Of a stretch of 64,000 nucleotides of DNA, positions 26,424 to 34,919 are shown piece by piece (the first letter of the stretch is position 1; each line of letters opens with the position of its first letter). Location: the NCBI RefSeq assembly GCF_007970185.1, contig NZ_CP042431.1, forward strand, positions 558,001 through 622,000, given 5' to 3'. Under the pieces are notes generated by a model that saw only the letters and a list, made by a program, of their open reading frames with translations, was not told the origin of the DNA and did no database searches. Made by a program: the position numbers and the translations under genes. Source of the stretch: Pseudobacter ginsenosidimutans. Its GTDB lineage: Bacteria > Bacteroidota > Bacteroidia > Chitinophagales > Chitinophagaceae.

Positions 26424-27557
26424 ATGTTGATCCGACAAATTCAGCAATACACAGGAATCGGAGCGCTGGTAATTTTAGCCGCATGTGGCGGTAAGAACCA
26501 GCAACAACAGGGTGGCACGCCACAGGCACAGGCCGTACCTGTAACCACATTCCAGGTAGAAGCTTCCAATGCCAGCTATGCAGACCTTTACCCCGCAACG
26601 GTAACTGCACTGGAGCAATCAGAGATCCGTCCGCAGGTGAACGGCTACGTTACAGGCATCTTCTTCAAGGATGGCGCCCGTGTAAGCAAGGGACAGAAAC
26701 TCTATACCATCGACCAGCAGGCTTATGAAGCAACTTACAACCAGGCACAGGCCAACCTCGCTGTGCAGGAAGCCAACCTGGTGAAAGCAGAGAAAGATGC
26801 AGCACGCTACCGCGAGCTCGACAAGCATGACGCCATCGCAAAGCAACAGGTAGACAATGCAGAAGCTGCGCTTGCTGCTGCACAGAAAACAGTGGAAGCA
26901 GCCCGCGCCAATGTGCGTGCGGTGCAAACCAATGTTAGGTATACCACGCTCACTGCACCCTTCAGCGGTACCATCGGTATCAGCCAGGTGAAAGTGGGAA
27001 CACCGGTGTATGCTGGTCAAACCATCCTCAATACCATCTCTTCCAACGATCCCATTGCCGTTGACATTCCAGTTAACCAGCGTGAGATCTACCAGTTCAC
27101 CAAAATGCAGCAGGCAGGCACCCCGGCAGGTGACTCCACTTTCAAGCTGCAGTTTGGAGAAGATATCTATCCATTCGCAGGAAAGATCAACCTGGTAGAC
27201 CGCGCCGTGGATCCGCAAACAGGATCTATCAAGGTAAGGATCGTTTTCCCCAACGCAAAAGATATGCTGAAGCCCGGTATGAGCGGCACTTTGCGCGTAC
27301 ATCGCACCAGTGCTGAAGCTGTGGTGATCCCCAATAAGGCCATCACCGAGCAGCTCGGCGAATTCTTTGTATACGTAGTGAACGGAGACAAAGTGAGCCA
27401 GACCAAAGTACTCACGGGCCAGCCTATCGGACCCAACATCATTGTGAAAGAAGGCCTGAAACCAGGAGATGTGATCGTTGTTCAGGGCGTGCAGAACCTG
27501 CGCGAAGGCTCTCAGATCCAGGTTCAAAAAGATACCACAGCGCAGAAGAAACCATAA
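26424..27557 (+). CDS. RND efflux periplasmic adaptor (AcrA/MexA-like)
   Basis: A 377-residue lipoprotein; the lipobox LILAAC lies at about residues 17-22. The hairpin/lipoyl arrangement is standard: IRPQVNGYVTGIFFKDGARVSKGQKLYTID as the first lipoyl half, a coiled coil of about residues 95-160 (AQANLAVQEANLVKAEKDAARY...), then TLTAPFSGTIGISQVKVGTPV, the second half. The beta-barrel and membrane-proximal domains end in GDVIVVQGVQNLREGSQIQV. It bridges the HAE1 permease and TolC in the same operon. Confidence 0.94.
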   Translation: MLIRQIQQYTGIGALVILAACGGKNQQQQGGTPQAQAVPVTTFQVEASNASYADLYPATVTALEQSEIRPQVNGYVTGIFFKDGARVSKGQKLYTIDQQAYEATYNQAQANLAVQEANLVKAEKDAARYRELDKHDAIAKQQVDNAEAALAAAQKTVEAARANVRAVQTNVRYTTLTAPFSGTIGISQVKVGTPVYAGQTILNTISSNDPIAVDIPVNQREIYQFTKMQQAGTPAGDSTFKLQFGEDIYPFAGKINLVDRAVDPQTGSIKVRIVFPNAKDMLKPGMSGTLRVHRTSAEAVVIPNKAITEQLGEFFVYVVNGDKVSQTKVLTGQPIGPNIIVKEGLKPGDVIVVQGVQNLREGSQIQVQKDTTAQKKP

Positions 27558-27629
27558 AGAATCGTCAATTGGAAACAAGGGCCATGAATGTGATCAACCT
27601 CTTTATGGTCCCGGAAAAATGAGAAAACA

Positions 27630-30600
27630 ATGATAGCGGATACTTTTATAAAACGGCCAGTTACTGCCATCGTGATCTCGATCGTGATCGTGCTGGTGGG
27701 CCTTATCGCCCTCACCACCTTACCAGTGGCGCAGTACCCCGATATCACGCCCCCGGCCGTGAGCGTATCAGGAACCTTTACCGGGTCGGATGCTGAAACG
27801 GTGGAACAGACCACCACCACCGCCATTGAAACACAGATCAATGGTACACCCGGCATGAGCTATATTTCCAGTAACAGTACCAGCGCCGGACAGGCCAGTG
27901 TGAACGTTACTTTCGATATCGGAACCAATATCGATATCGCCGCCCTCGACGTGCAGAACCGCGTGAGCGTGGCCGAACCTACTCTTCCCGATGTGGTGAA
28001 AAGACTCGGTGTAACAGTAAGGAAGCGTAACCCCAGTATCATGATGGTGATGACCCTGTTCTCACCCAATGGCACACACGACGCTACCTTCCTCGGCAAC
28101 TACGCCAACATTTACGTGAAAGACGCCCTCCTTCGCGTGAAAGGTGTGGGTGATATCACTTCAATTGGTGACGACTTTGCGATGCGGATCTGGCTCAACC
28201 CGGAGAAGCTCGCCAACCTCAAGATCACACCAACAGAAGTGATGGCAGCGCTTTCTGAACAGAATCTGCAGGTGGCCGGCGGTACCATCGGCGGTAACCC
28301 CCAGCCCAGTTCACAGACTTTCGAGTACAGCGTTCTGACCAATAGCCGTCTCAACCGTGTGCCCGACTTCGAGAACATCGTGGTGCGCAGCAATCCTGCA
28401 CAGGGATCTATCGTATACCTGAAAGATCTTGCACGCGTGGAGCTGGCCAAATTCAACTACGGCTTCAACGCCTTCGTGAACGGAAAACGCGCCGCCTTCA
28501 TGCTGATCTACCAGGCGCCCGGCGCCAATGCCCTCGATACCTATGAAGGCATCATGAAAGCCATGGGCGAATTGAAGAAATCATTCCCGAAGGATGTAGA
28601 CTTCATCTCTCCATTCGAAACGGTTTCCGTAGTGAAAGTGAGTATCAATGAGGTGATCCACACACTGGTGGAAGCCTTGCTGCTGGTAACACTGGTAGTA
28701 TTCATCTTCCTCCAGAGCTGGCGTGCAACCCTGATCCCGCTGTTAGCCATCCCCGTTAGTATCATCGGTACATTCATTTTCTTCATACCACTCGACTTCA
28801 CCATCAATACACTGACCCTGTTCGGTTTCGTACTGGCCATCGGTATCGTGGTGGATGACGCCATCGTGGTAGTGGAAGCGGTACAGCATTATATCGATCA
28901 CGAGAACCTGAGCCCGAAAGAAGCGACAATGCAGGCGATGAAAGATATCTCTGCGCCGGTAATCGCCATCGCGCTGATCCTTGCGGCCGTGTTCGTGCCG
29001 GTAGGATTTGTACCGGGTATCGTGGGACGATTGTATCAGCAGTTCGCGATCACGATTGCGGTCTCGGTGTTATTATCAGCCTTCGTGGCCCTCTCACTCA
29101 CACCTGCCTTGTGTATCCTGCTCCTGAAGCCAAGTAAGAAAGAAGGTGAAAAGAAGAATATCCTTGAAAGGTTCTTCGCCGCTTTCAACAAATGGTTCGA
29201 TCGCGTGAGCACCAAATACACCCGTGGCGTAGGCAAGTGGATCAAAGCCACTCCATATGTACTGGTGATGCTGGTGTGTTTGTTCGTTGGACTGTTCTTC
29301 CTCTTCAAAAGCAAGCCATCAGGCTTTATCCCAACGGAAGATGAAGGCCGTTTATTTGTTACCTACGAGATGCCCGAAGCAACCAGTACCACGCGCAGCA
29401 TAGCGATGCTGGACACACTCATGGCGCGCCTGCTGAAAATGCCGCAGGTAAAAGCAGTGGGCGGTATCGCTGGTCTGAACGTGATCAGCTTCTCCAATAA
29501 ATCAAACATGGGTACCATCTTTGTTAGCCTTAAAGACTGGGACCAGCGGAAGAATAAGCAAGACCATGTGCAGGGCGTGATCGGTCAGGTGATGGCCAGC
29601 ACCCGCGACCTGAAAGAAGCGCGTATCCTCGCTATCGCACCGCCGGCTATCCCCGGTCTTGGTCAGACAGCAGGTTTCACTTTTGAATTGCAACAAACTA
29701 CAAGTACAGATAATATCAAACAGTTTGAAGCCGTAGCCCAGAAATTCCTCGGAGCATTGTATCAACGCCCCGAGATCGGAATGGCCTACACATTCTTCAA
29801 CACCAAAACGCCGAGCTACAAAGTGAATGTTGATCGTGAGAAAGCCAAGAAGCTGGGTGTTACAGTGTCTGATGTGTACAGCACCATGAGTACCCTGCTG
29901 GGTAGCTCCTATGTGAATGACTTCAACATTTACGGAAGGAACTTCCGCGTGATGGCGCAGGCAGACAGCAGTTTCCGCGCCACACTGCAAAACCTCAACA
30001 GTTACTATGTGCGCAATAGCCAGGGCAATATGGTGCCTCTCAGTTCACTGGTGACCACACAGGTGGTGGAAGCACCGGCCGTGATCTCGCACTACAATAT
30101 CTACCGTAGTATCGAGATCAACGGTTCACCTAAGCCCGGTTACTCTTCCGGACAGGCTATCAATGCCCTGAGAGAAGTGGCTGCACAGGTACTGCCGGCT
30201 GGTTACGGATACGAGTTCTCCGGCCTCAGCCGTGAGGAGATCAAAGCGGGCGACAGCACCGTTACCATCTTCATGATCTCCATCGTGTTCGTGTTCCTCT
30301 TCCTGGCGGCATTGTATGAGAGCTGGAGTGTTCCGTTCTCCGTACTGTTTGCCGTTCCGATCGGTGCCTTCGGTTCGATCCTCACACTTACCTTCATGCC
30401 TAACCTTACCAATAACGTGTATGCGCAGATCGGTCTGATCACACTGATTGGTCTCTCAGCCAAGAACGCGATCCTGATCGTTGAGTTTGCGAAGGAAAGG
30501 GTTGACAGGGGAATGGATATCCTGCACGCAACACTGCAGGCAGTACAGCTTCGTCTCCGTCCGATCATCATGACCTCTCTCGCCTTCATCCTGGGTGTAC

Positions 30601-30818
30601 TGCCACTGGCATTCTCCAGCGGCGCAGGTTCCGAGGCGCGCAAGACCATTGGCTGGACCGTATTCGGCGGTATGCTTGCCGCAACTACGCTCGCCATCTT
30701 CGTGGTGCCGGTACTGTTTGTACTGATCACGAAGTTATCTTTCGGTAAGAAGCTGAAGAAATTACAACAGGAAAGAGAAATGGAAGCGAAGGTTGACCGC
30801 GATATCCAACAAAGCTGA
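27630..30818 (+). CDS. HAE1-family multidrug RND permease (AcrB/MexB-like)
   Basis: A 1062-residue inner-membrane drug/proton antiporter. It opens with MIADTFIKRPVTAIVISIVIVLVGLIALTTLPVAQYP. The TM4 block LAIGIVVDDAIVVVEAVQ carries the proton-relay Asp pair, and the C-terminal half has QIGLITLIGLSAKNAILIVEFAKE. All this is diagnostic of HAE1 pumps. Substrate range cannot be read by eye. It is the last gene of the tolC-acrA-acrB-like operon; a terminator lies 24 bases after the stop. Confidence 0.95.
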   Translation: MIADTFIKRPVTAIVISIVIVLVGLIALTTLPVAQYPDITPPAVSVSGTFTGSDAETVEQTTTTAIETQINGTPGMSYISSNSTSAGQASVNVTFDIGTNIDIAALDVQNRVSVAEPTLPDVVKRLGVTVRKRNPSIMMVMTLFSPNGTHDATFLGNYANIYVKDALLRVKGVGDITSIGDDFAMRIWLNPEKLANLKITPTEVMAALSEQNLQVAGGTIGGNPQPSSQTFEYSVLTNSRLNRVPDFENIVVRSNPAQGSIVYLKDLARVELAKFNYGFNAFVNGKRAAFMLIYQAPGANALDTYEGIMKAMGELKKSFPKDVDFISPFETVSVVKVSINEVIHTLVEALLLVTLVVFIFLQSWRATLIPLLAIPVSIIGTFIFFIPLDFTINTLTLFGFVLAIGIVVDDAIVVVEAVQHYIDHENLSPKEATMQAMKDISAPVIAIALILAAVFVPVGFVPGIVGRLYQQFAITIAVSVLLSAFVALSLTPALCILLLKPSKKEGEKKNILERFFAAFNKWFDRVSTKYTRGVGKWIKATPYVLVMLVCLFVGLFFLFKSKPSGFIPTEDEGRLFVTYEMPEATSTTRSIAMLDTLMARLLKMPQVKAVGGIAGLNVISFSNKSNMGTIFVSLKDWDQRKNKQDHVQGVIGQVMASTRDLKEARILAIAPPAIPGLGQTAGFTFELQQTTSTDNIKQFEAVAQKFLGALYQRPEIGMAYTFFNTKTPSYKVNVDREKAKKLGVTVSDVYSTMSTLLGSSYVNDFNIYGRNFRVMAQADSSFRATLQNLNSYYVRNSQGNMVPLSSLVTTQVVEAPAVISHYNIYRSIEINGSPKPGYSSGQAINALREVAAQVLPAGYGYEFSGLSREEIKAGDSTVTIFMISIVFVFLFLAALYESWSVPFSVLFAVPIGAFGSILTLTFMPNLTNNVYAQIGLITLIGLSAKNAILIVEFAKERVDRGMDILHATLQAVQLRLRPIIMTSLAFILGVLPLAFSSGAGSEARKTIGWTVFGGMLAATTLAIFVVPVLFVLITKLSFGKKLKKLQQEREMEAKVDRDIQQS

Positions 30819-30841
30819 TAACTGATCCATCAACTATACTC

Positions 30842-30872
30842 AGAGCGCATCGGAAACGGTGCGCTCTTTTTT
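30842..30872 (+). terminator. Intrinsic terminator of the multidrug efflux operon
   Basis: An AGAGCGCA/TGCGCTCT stem (30842-30849 with 30860-30867), 10-base loop, then a T run. Confidence 0.85.
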
Positions 30873-30878
30873 GTGGCC

Positions 30879-30974
30879 TCAACAAAAAAAGAATGCCCGC
30901 AGTGGAAACTGCAGGCATATACCCATAACAACAATTGCTGGCCAGCAGCAATATCTTTCAATATGTTGACGCAT
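30879..30974 (-). CDS. Putative 31-codon leader peptide with Cys codons
   Basis: A small frame from ATG 30974 to TGA at 30881-30879, 31 residues, too short for usual gene callers. It has adjacent Cys codons at positions 9-10 (RYCCWP), Cys at 20 and a final FFFC. Its last third is the terminator hairpin and U tract, so translation and termination are physically linked, as in amino-acid attenuators. It begins 16 bases below a palindromic operator. A second frame through the same stretch from a TTG also encodes tandem Cys, so the frame choice is uncertain. No biosynthetic gene follows on this strand. Confidence 0.35.
   Translation of the reverse strand: MRQHIERYCCWPAIVVMGICLQFPLRAFFFC
30882..30918 (-). 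terminator. Minus-strand intrinsic terminator or attenuator hairpin
   Basis: On the minus strand an 11-bp stem (30908-30918 with 30893-30903) and a TTCC tetraloop are followed by an ATTCTTTTTTT tail. One pair is a G-U wobble on the minus-strand RNA but a C-A mismatch on the plus strand, which indicates the minus orientation is the functional one. Confidence 0.75.
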
Positions 30975-30990
30975 TACAGCGCTTGAATAA

Positions 30991-31013
30991 TAGTCTACTA
31001 ATTTGGTAGACTA
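30991..31013. promoter_or_regulatory. 23-bp palindromic operator
   Basis: TAGTCTAC (30991-30998) and GTAGACTA (31006-31013) form perfect half-sites around TAATTTG, itself mostly symmetric. A TACATTTA box overlaps its edge on the minus strand (31012-31019), and TTTG (31036-31039) lies 16 bases further upstream. This places the site at the start of a minus-strand transcript. The binding protein is unknown. Confidence 0.6.
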
Positions 31014-31019
31014 AATGTA

Positions 31020-31356
31020 TAGGTTTTTATCCGACCAAAGAAATAAAACTGAAAAAATATTTAGTGTATTAGAAAAAGAACGGAGTGTGCGCAATCGCTC
31101 GCCTCCCGGCGAGCGACTGGCCACAACCAAAGTAATAAGTAAAAACCCTTACCGTTATAAATTGATTAATCCCCTACCATTTCAAATAATTTGATTACAT
31201 TTATTAACAGGTATATCAACCGGTTATATCCGGTACGCAACGCTCCTGCTACTTTCGCGAAATACTTCATTTAGCTTTTTGTAGTCCACCTCTCCCAACC
31301 GTATAACTGATTTGGAGCATCCCATCCATTGTATTCATCCATTCAATTATATTCTC
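31020..31356. other. Intergenic region ahead of aspA
   Basis: AT-rich, with the second REP-like palindrome at 31095-31116. The last part has TACTTTCG (31250-31257), a weak -7 candidate for aspA. No coding frame is convincing. Confidence 0.5.
31095..31116. repeat. REP-like palindromic element, copy 2
   Basis: TCGCTCGCC (31095-31103) pairs perfectly with GGCGAGCGA (31108-31116) around a TCCC loop. Its core matches the palindrome between lysA and scpB at 2075-2100. Confidence 0.55.
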
Positions 31357-32778
31357 ATGAGCAAAATGAGTAAAAATTTCAGGAAGGAACATGACTTCCT
31401 CGGAGAAAAAGAAGTGCCAAACAGCGCTTATTACGGCGTTCAAACCTTAAGGGCAAAAGAAAATTTCGACATTACCGGTATCCCCCTCAGCAAAGAACCA
31501 CTCTTCATCAAAGCCTTCGGCTATGTGAAGAAAGCAGCAGCCCTTGCCAATAAAGACTGTGGCGTGCTGGACAAAAAGATTACCGAAGCCATCGTCTTTG
31601 CCTGTGATGAACTGATCGCCGGCAAGTATACAGACCAGTTCATCAGCGATCTCATCCAGGGTGGCGCCGGTACTTCCACCAATATGAACGCGAATGAAGT
31701 GATCGCCAATATCGGCCTGGAATATATGGGCTATGCCAAAGGCGATTATGAGCACCTGCATCCCAACAACCATGTGAACTGCTCGCAATCTACCAATGAT
31801 GCTTATCCCACAGCTTTCCGGCTGGCGCTGTATTTCATCATCGATGATTTTGTAACCTCGCTCGAAAAGCTCCAGGCATCATTTTATAAAAAAGGTAAAT
31901 CATTCAAAGACGTGTTGAAGATGGGCCGTACTCAATTACAGGACGCTGTTCCCATGACGTTAGGACAGGAGTTCAATGCCTTTGCCACTACCATCGGCGA
32001 GGATGTGCAACGCCTCAAAGAAGTACAAAAACTGATCACTGAAGTGAATATGGGCGCCACTGCCATCGGTACCGGCGTGAATGCACCCAAGGGCTATGCT
32101 GAAAAATGTGTGAAGCATCTCGCTAAATTCAGCAAGGTTCCTGTGACGCTGGCCGCCGATCTCATCGAAGCTACCTACGATGCAGGCGCCTACGTGCAAC
32201 TCAGCGGCACCATGAAACGCTGCGCCGTTAAGCTCAGCAAGATCTGTAACGATCTGCGCCTGCTCAGCAGCGGCCCCCGCTGCGGCTTCCAGGAGATCAA
32301 CCTTCCGCCCATGCAGCCAGGTTCCAGCATCATGCCCGGTAAAGTGAATCCCGTGATCCCCGAAGCCGTGAACCAGACCTGCTTCTACGTGATCGGCGCC
32401 GATCTCACTGTTACTATGGCTGCTGAAGCCGGACAATTACAATTGAATGTGATGGAGCCTGTGCTTGCTTTTGCACTCTTCACCTCTTTCGAATACATGA
32501 CCAAGGCCTGTGACATGCTGCGCGAAAAATGTATCGATGGCATCACAGCCAACAAAGAACGCACAAAGGATATGGTGATGAACAGTATCGGCATCGTTAC
32601 ACAGCTCAATCCCATCCTGGGTTACGAGCAATCCGCCGATATCGCCAGGGAAGCGCTCAAAACCGGAAAATCCATTCACGATATCGTAGTGAAAGAGAGA
32701 AAGCTTATCACACAAAAGAAATGGGATGAGATCTACTCCATCGAAAACCTCATCAATCCAAAGTTCATCAACCAGTAA
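31357..32778 (+). CDS. aspA: Aspartate ammonia-lyase
   Basis: Deaminates L-aspartate to fumarate and ammonia. The 473-residue protein opens with RKEHDFLGEKEVPNSAYYGVQTLRAKENF. It shows HVNCSQSTNDAYPTAFRLAL at about residues 137-156 and the superfamily loop GSSIMPGKVNPVIPEAVNQ at about 320-338, with the aspartase-like PVIPEAVNQTCFYVIG rather than fumarase wording. ATG 31357 is used, since the frame extends 45 bases further only with a non-ATG start. The C4-dicarboxylate transporter follows after 18 bases, which supports aspartase and aspartate/fumarate exchange. Confidence 0.93.
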   Translation: MSKMSKNFRKEHDFLGEKEVPNSAYYGVQTLRAKENFDITGIPLSKEPLFIKAFGYVKKAAALANKDCGVLDKKITEAIVFACDELIAGKYTDQFISDLIQGGAGTSTNMNANEVIANIGLEYMGYAKGDYEHLHPNNHVNCSQSTNDAYPTAFRLALYFIIDDFVTSLEKLQASFYKKGKSFKDVLKMGRTQLQDAVPMTLGQEFNAFATTIGEDVQRLKEVQKLITEVNMGATAIGTGVNAPKGYAEKCVKHLAKFSKVPVTLAADLIEATYDAGAYVQLSGTMKRCAVKLSKICNDLRLLSSGPRCGFQEINLPPMQPGSSIMPGKVNPVIPEAVNQTCFYVIGADLTVTMAAEAGQLQLNVMEPVLAFALFTSFEYMTKACDMLREKCIDGITANKERTKDMVMNSIGIVTQLNPILGYEQSADIAREALKTGKSIHDIVVKERKLITQKKWDEIYSIENLINPKFINQ

Positions 32779-32796
32779 TCCTTTATCTGATTGCCT

Positions 32797-34146
32797 ATGA
32801 TCTGGGTACAATTTGCAATTCTGCTGGCAGCCATCCTGATTGGCTCGCGCATGAAGGGGATTGGATTGGGTGTGATGGGCATGGTGGGTATGCTGATCTT
32901 CATTCTCGTTTTCCATATGCAACCAGGTGAACCACCACTGGAAGTGATGCTCATCATCCTTTCAGTAGTGTCGGCCGCAGCCACATTGCAGGCAGCGGGC
33001 GGTATGGATTATCTTGTCAGGCTGGCTGAGACCATCCTCCGCAAGAATCCATCCAAGATCGTTTTCCTGGGGCCGTTAGTAACCTGGGTATTCACACTCT
33101 TTGCAGGTACTGCACATATCAATTATTCCATCCTTCCCATCATTGCTGAAGTCAGCACCAAGAAAAGGATCAGGCCCGAAAGGGCATTGAGCATTTCCGT
33201 AGTGGCATCACACCTGGCTATCATGGCCAGTCCGGTTTCAGCTGCCACTGCTACCATGCTCGGCATTGTGCGGGACTCGGGATTTCAACTGGTAGACATT
33301 CTCAAAGTAAGTATTCCTGCTACGCTCATCGGCGTAATAGTTGGCACACTCTCCGTATTGAGAATGGGCAAGGACCTCGACAAGGATCCGGAGTTCCAGG
33401 CCAAACTGAAAGACCCGGAATTCGTAAAAAAACTGGATGCAAGCTCAGGCAACGCCGGGCCATTGAAGCCTGGCGCCAAACTTTCAGTACTACTGTTTGC
33501 ACTCGGCGTTCTGCTGATCATCGTGTTTGGATCCTTTCCTCAGACCCTGCCCAATTTTGCAGATGTGGAAGGATTCAAACCCAATTTTGCTGTAGGCGCT
33601 GATGGCTCCATCCGCATGGCAGCCATGATCGAGATCGTGATGCTGACCGTGTCGGCAGCCATCATCATCTTCTGCAAAACCAGCACAGGCGAAGTAGTGA
33701 AGGCAAGTCTGTTCAGTTCCGCAGCACAGGCAACGCTGAGTGTATTCGGAGTGGTATGGATGAGCGCTACCTTCATGGACCATAATGTGGCGGCGATAGA
33801 ACAGACACTGGGATCGATGGTGAGAAGCGCGCCCTGGACATTCTCTTTCGCGCTCTTTATCTTCTCGATGCTGAGCTTCAGTCAGGCCGCTACCACAAGA
33901 GCCCTGATGCCATTGGGGCTGAGCCTGGGTATTGCGCCTCAACACCTGATAGCGATGTTCCCCGCAGGCAATGGTGATTTCTTCCTTCCCGGTTACCCCA
34001 CCCTGTTAGCAGCTATCCAGTTCGATAACACAGGCTCCACTCATATCGGCAAATACCTGTTGAATCATAGTTTCATGCGCCCCGGACTGGTGGCCGTATC
34101 CGTCTCCGTGGCGGCCGGTTTCCTGCTCTCCGGCATTTTACTATAG
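32797..34146 (+). CDS. Anaerobic C4-dicarboxylate transporter (DcuA/DcuB family)
   Basis: A 449-residue inner-membrane antiporter with about ten or more hydrophobic helices. Family stretches include GVMGMVGMLIFILVFHMQPGEPP, LAGTAHINYSILPIIAEVS (here FAGTAHINYS), RPERALSISVVASHLAIMASPVSAATA and a C-terminal GDFFLPGYPTLLAAIQFD. Dcu carriers exchange aspartate, fumarate, malate and succinate. Together with aspA it could take up aspartate and export succinate or fumarate. A cytoplasmic loop at about residues 190-225 is charged. Confidence 0.93.
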   Translation: MIWVQFAILLAAILIGSRMKGIGLGVMGMVGMLIFILVFHMQPGEPPLEVMLIILSVVSAAATLQAAGGMDYLVRLAETILRKNPSKIVFLGPLVTWVFTLFAGTAHINYSILPIIAEVSTKKRIRPERALSISVVASHLAIMASPVSAATATMLGIVRDSGFQLVDILKVSIPATLIGVIVGTLSVLRMGKDLDKDPEFQAKLKDPEFVKKLDASSGNAGPLKPGAKLSVLLFALGVLLIIVFGSFPQTLPNFADVEGFKPNFAVGADGSIRMAAMIEIVMLTVSAAIIIFCKTSTGEVVKASLFSSAAQATLSVFGVVWMSATFMDHNVAAIEQTLGSMVRSAPWTFSFALFIFSMLSFSQAATTRALMPLGLSLGIAPQHLIAMFPAGNGDFFLPGYPTLLAAIQFDNTGSTHIGKYLLNHSFMRPGLVAVSVSVAAGFLLSGILL

Positions 34147-34148
34147 CC

Positions 34149-34910
34149 ATGAAATACATCGTAGTTTTTCTTTGCAGTCTGATTACCGGCTTTGCGATTG
34201 GACAATCACCCAGGAAACAGGTGAACGACCAATCGCAGAGCTGGTTTTCTCTCAACTCCACTTTCCGGCTGAACAGCAAATGGGGACTTGTGGGCGATAT
34301 ACATGTGCGCCGCACTAATTTCATGTCTGATCCCAATTTCTATTTTGTACGTGCAGGCGGCGGTTACTGGTTCAGCAACCAGTTGAACTTTGTAGCCGGC
34401 TATGGACATATGTGGCTCGCCGCTACCAAAAAAGGAGAAAGGATTTATCTGGATGAGAACCGGCTGTATGGACAACTCGCGTACAGCAGCCGACTCGGCA
34501 AACTCAGTCTGCTTCATCGTTTCCGCAATGAACATCGATGGAGGGAATCTGTAGTGGCCGACTCTTTGCCCAATACCACCAGTTTCTCTACGCGACTACG
34601 CTATTTGATCAGTCTCACCTATCCAGTATTCAAAAATCCCTCGCTGCCCCAGGCATGCTTCGCCAATGAACTGCTGGTGCAATTCGGGAAACCCATCCTG
34701 AATAATACATTCGATCAATTGAGATTATTTGCCGGCATCCGGCAAACACTCGGCAAAGGATGGAGCTATGATTTTGGATATATGATGCTCTACCAGCAAC
34801 GCGCCAGCGGTTACCAGTATGATCGCAACCATACGCTGCGTTTATTTTTCTATTACACGATGAACAGGAAAACACCGGCAGCTCCTGCGCCGGAGTATGA
34901 AGATGAGTAA
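34149..34910 (+). CDS. DUF2490-type outer-membrane protein
   Basis: A 253-residue product with a signal peptide (MKYIVVFLCSLITGFAIGQ). It is followed by beta-rich amphipathic strands (SWFSLNSTFRLNSKWGLVGDIHVRR, YFVRAGGGYWFSNQLNFVAGYGHMW, LLHRFRNEHRW, LRLFAGIRQTLGKGWSYDFGYMMLYQ), the DUF2490 pattern of a small outer-membrane barrel. It starts two bases after the transporter stop and converges on proA nine bases later. Function unknown; co-transcription with dicarboxylate metabolism is clear from spacing. Confidence 0.85.
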   Translation: MKYIVVFLCSLITGFAIGQSPRKQVNDQSQSWFSLNSTFRLNSKWGLVGDIHVRRTNFMSDPNFYFVRAGGGYWFSNQLNFVAGYGHMWLAATKKGERIYLDENRLYGQLAYSSRLGKLSLLHRFRNEHRWRESVVADSLPNTTSFSTRLRYLISLTYPVFKNPSLPQACFANELLVQFGKPILNNTFDQLRLFAGIRQTLGKGWSYDFGYMMLYQQRASGYQYDRNHTLRLFFYYTMNRKTPAAPAPEYEDE

Positions 34911-34919
34911 ACGATCCGA

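Noticed and set aside
30727-30951. 74-codon minus-strand frame from a TTG over the micro-unit
   Set aside because: It needs a TTG start, runs through two terminators into the permease 3' end, and has no family likeness. The ATG frame at 30974 is the better small-ORF candidate, though frame choice remains open.
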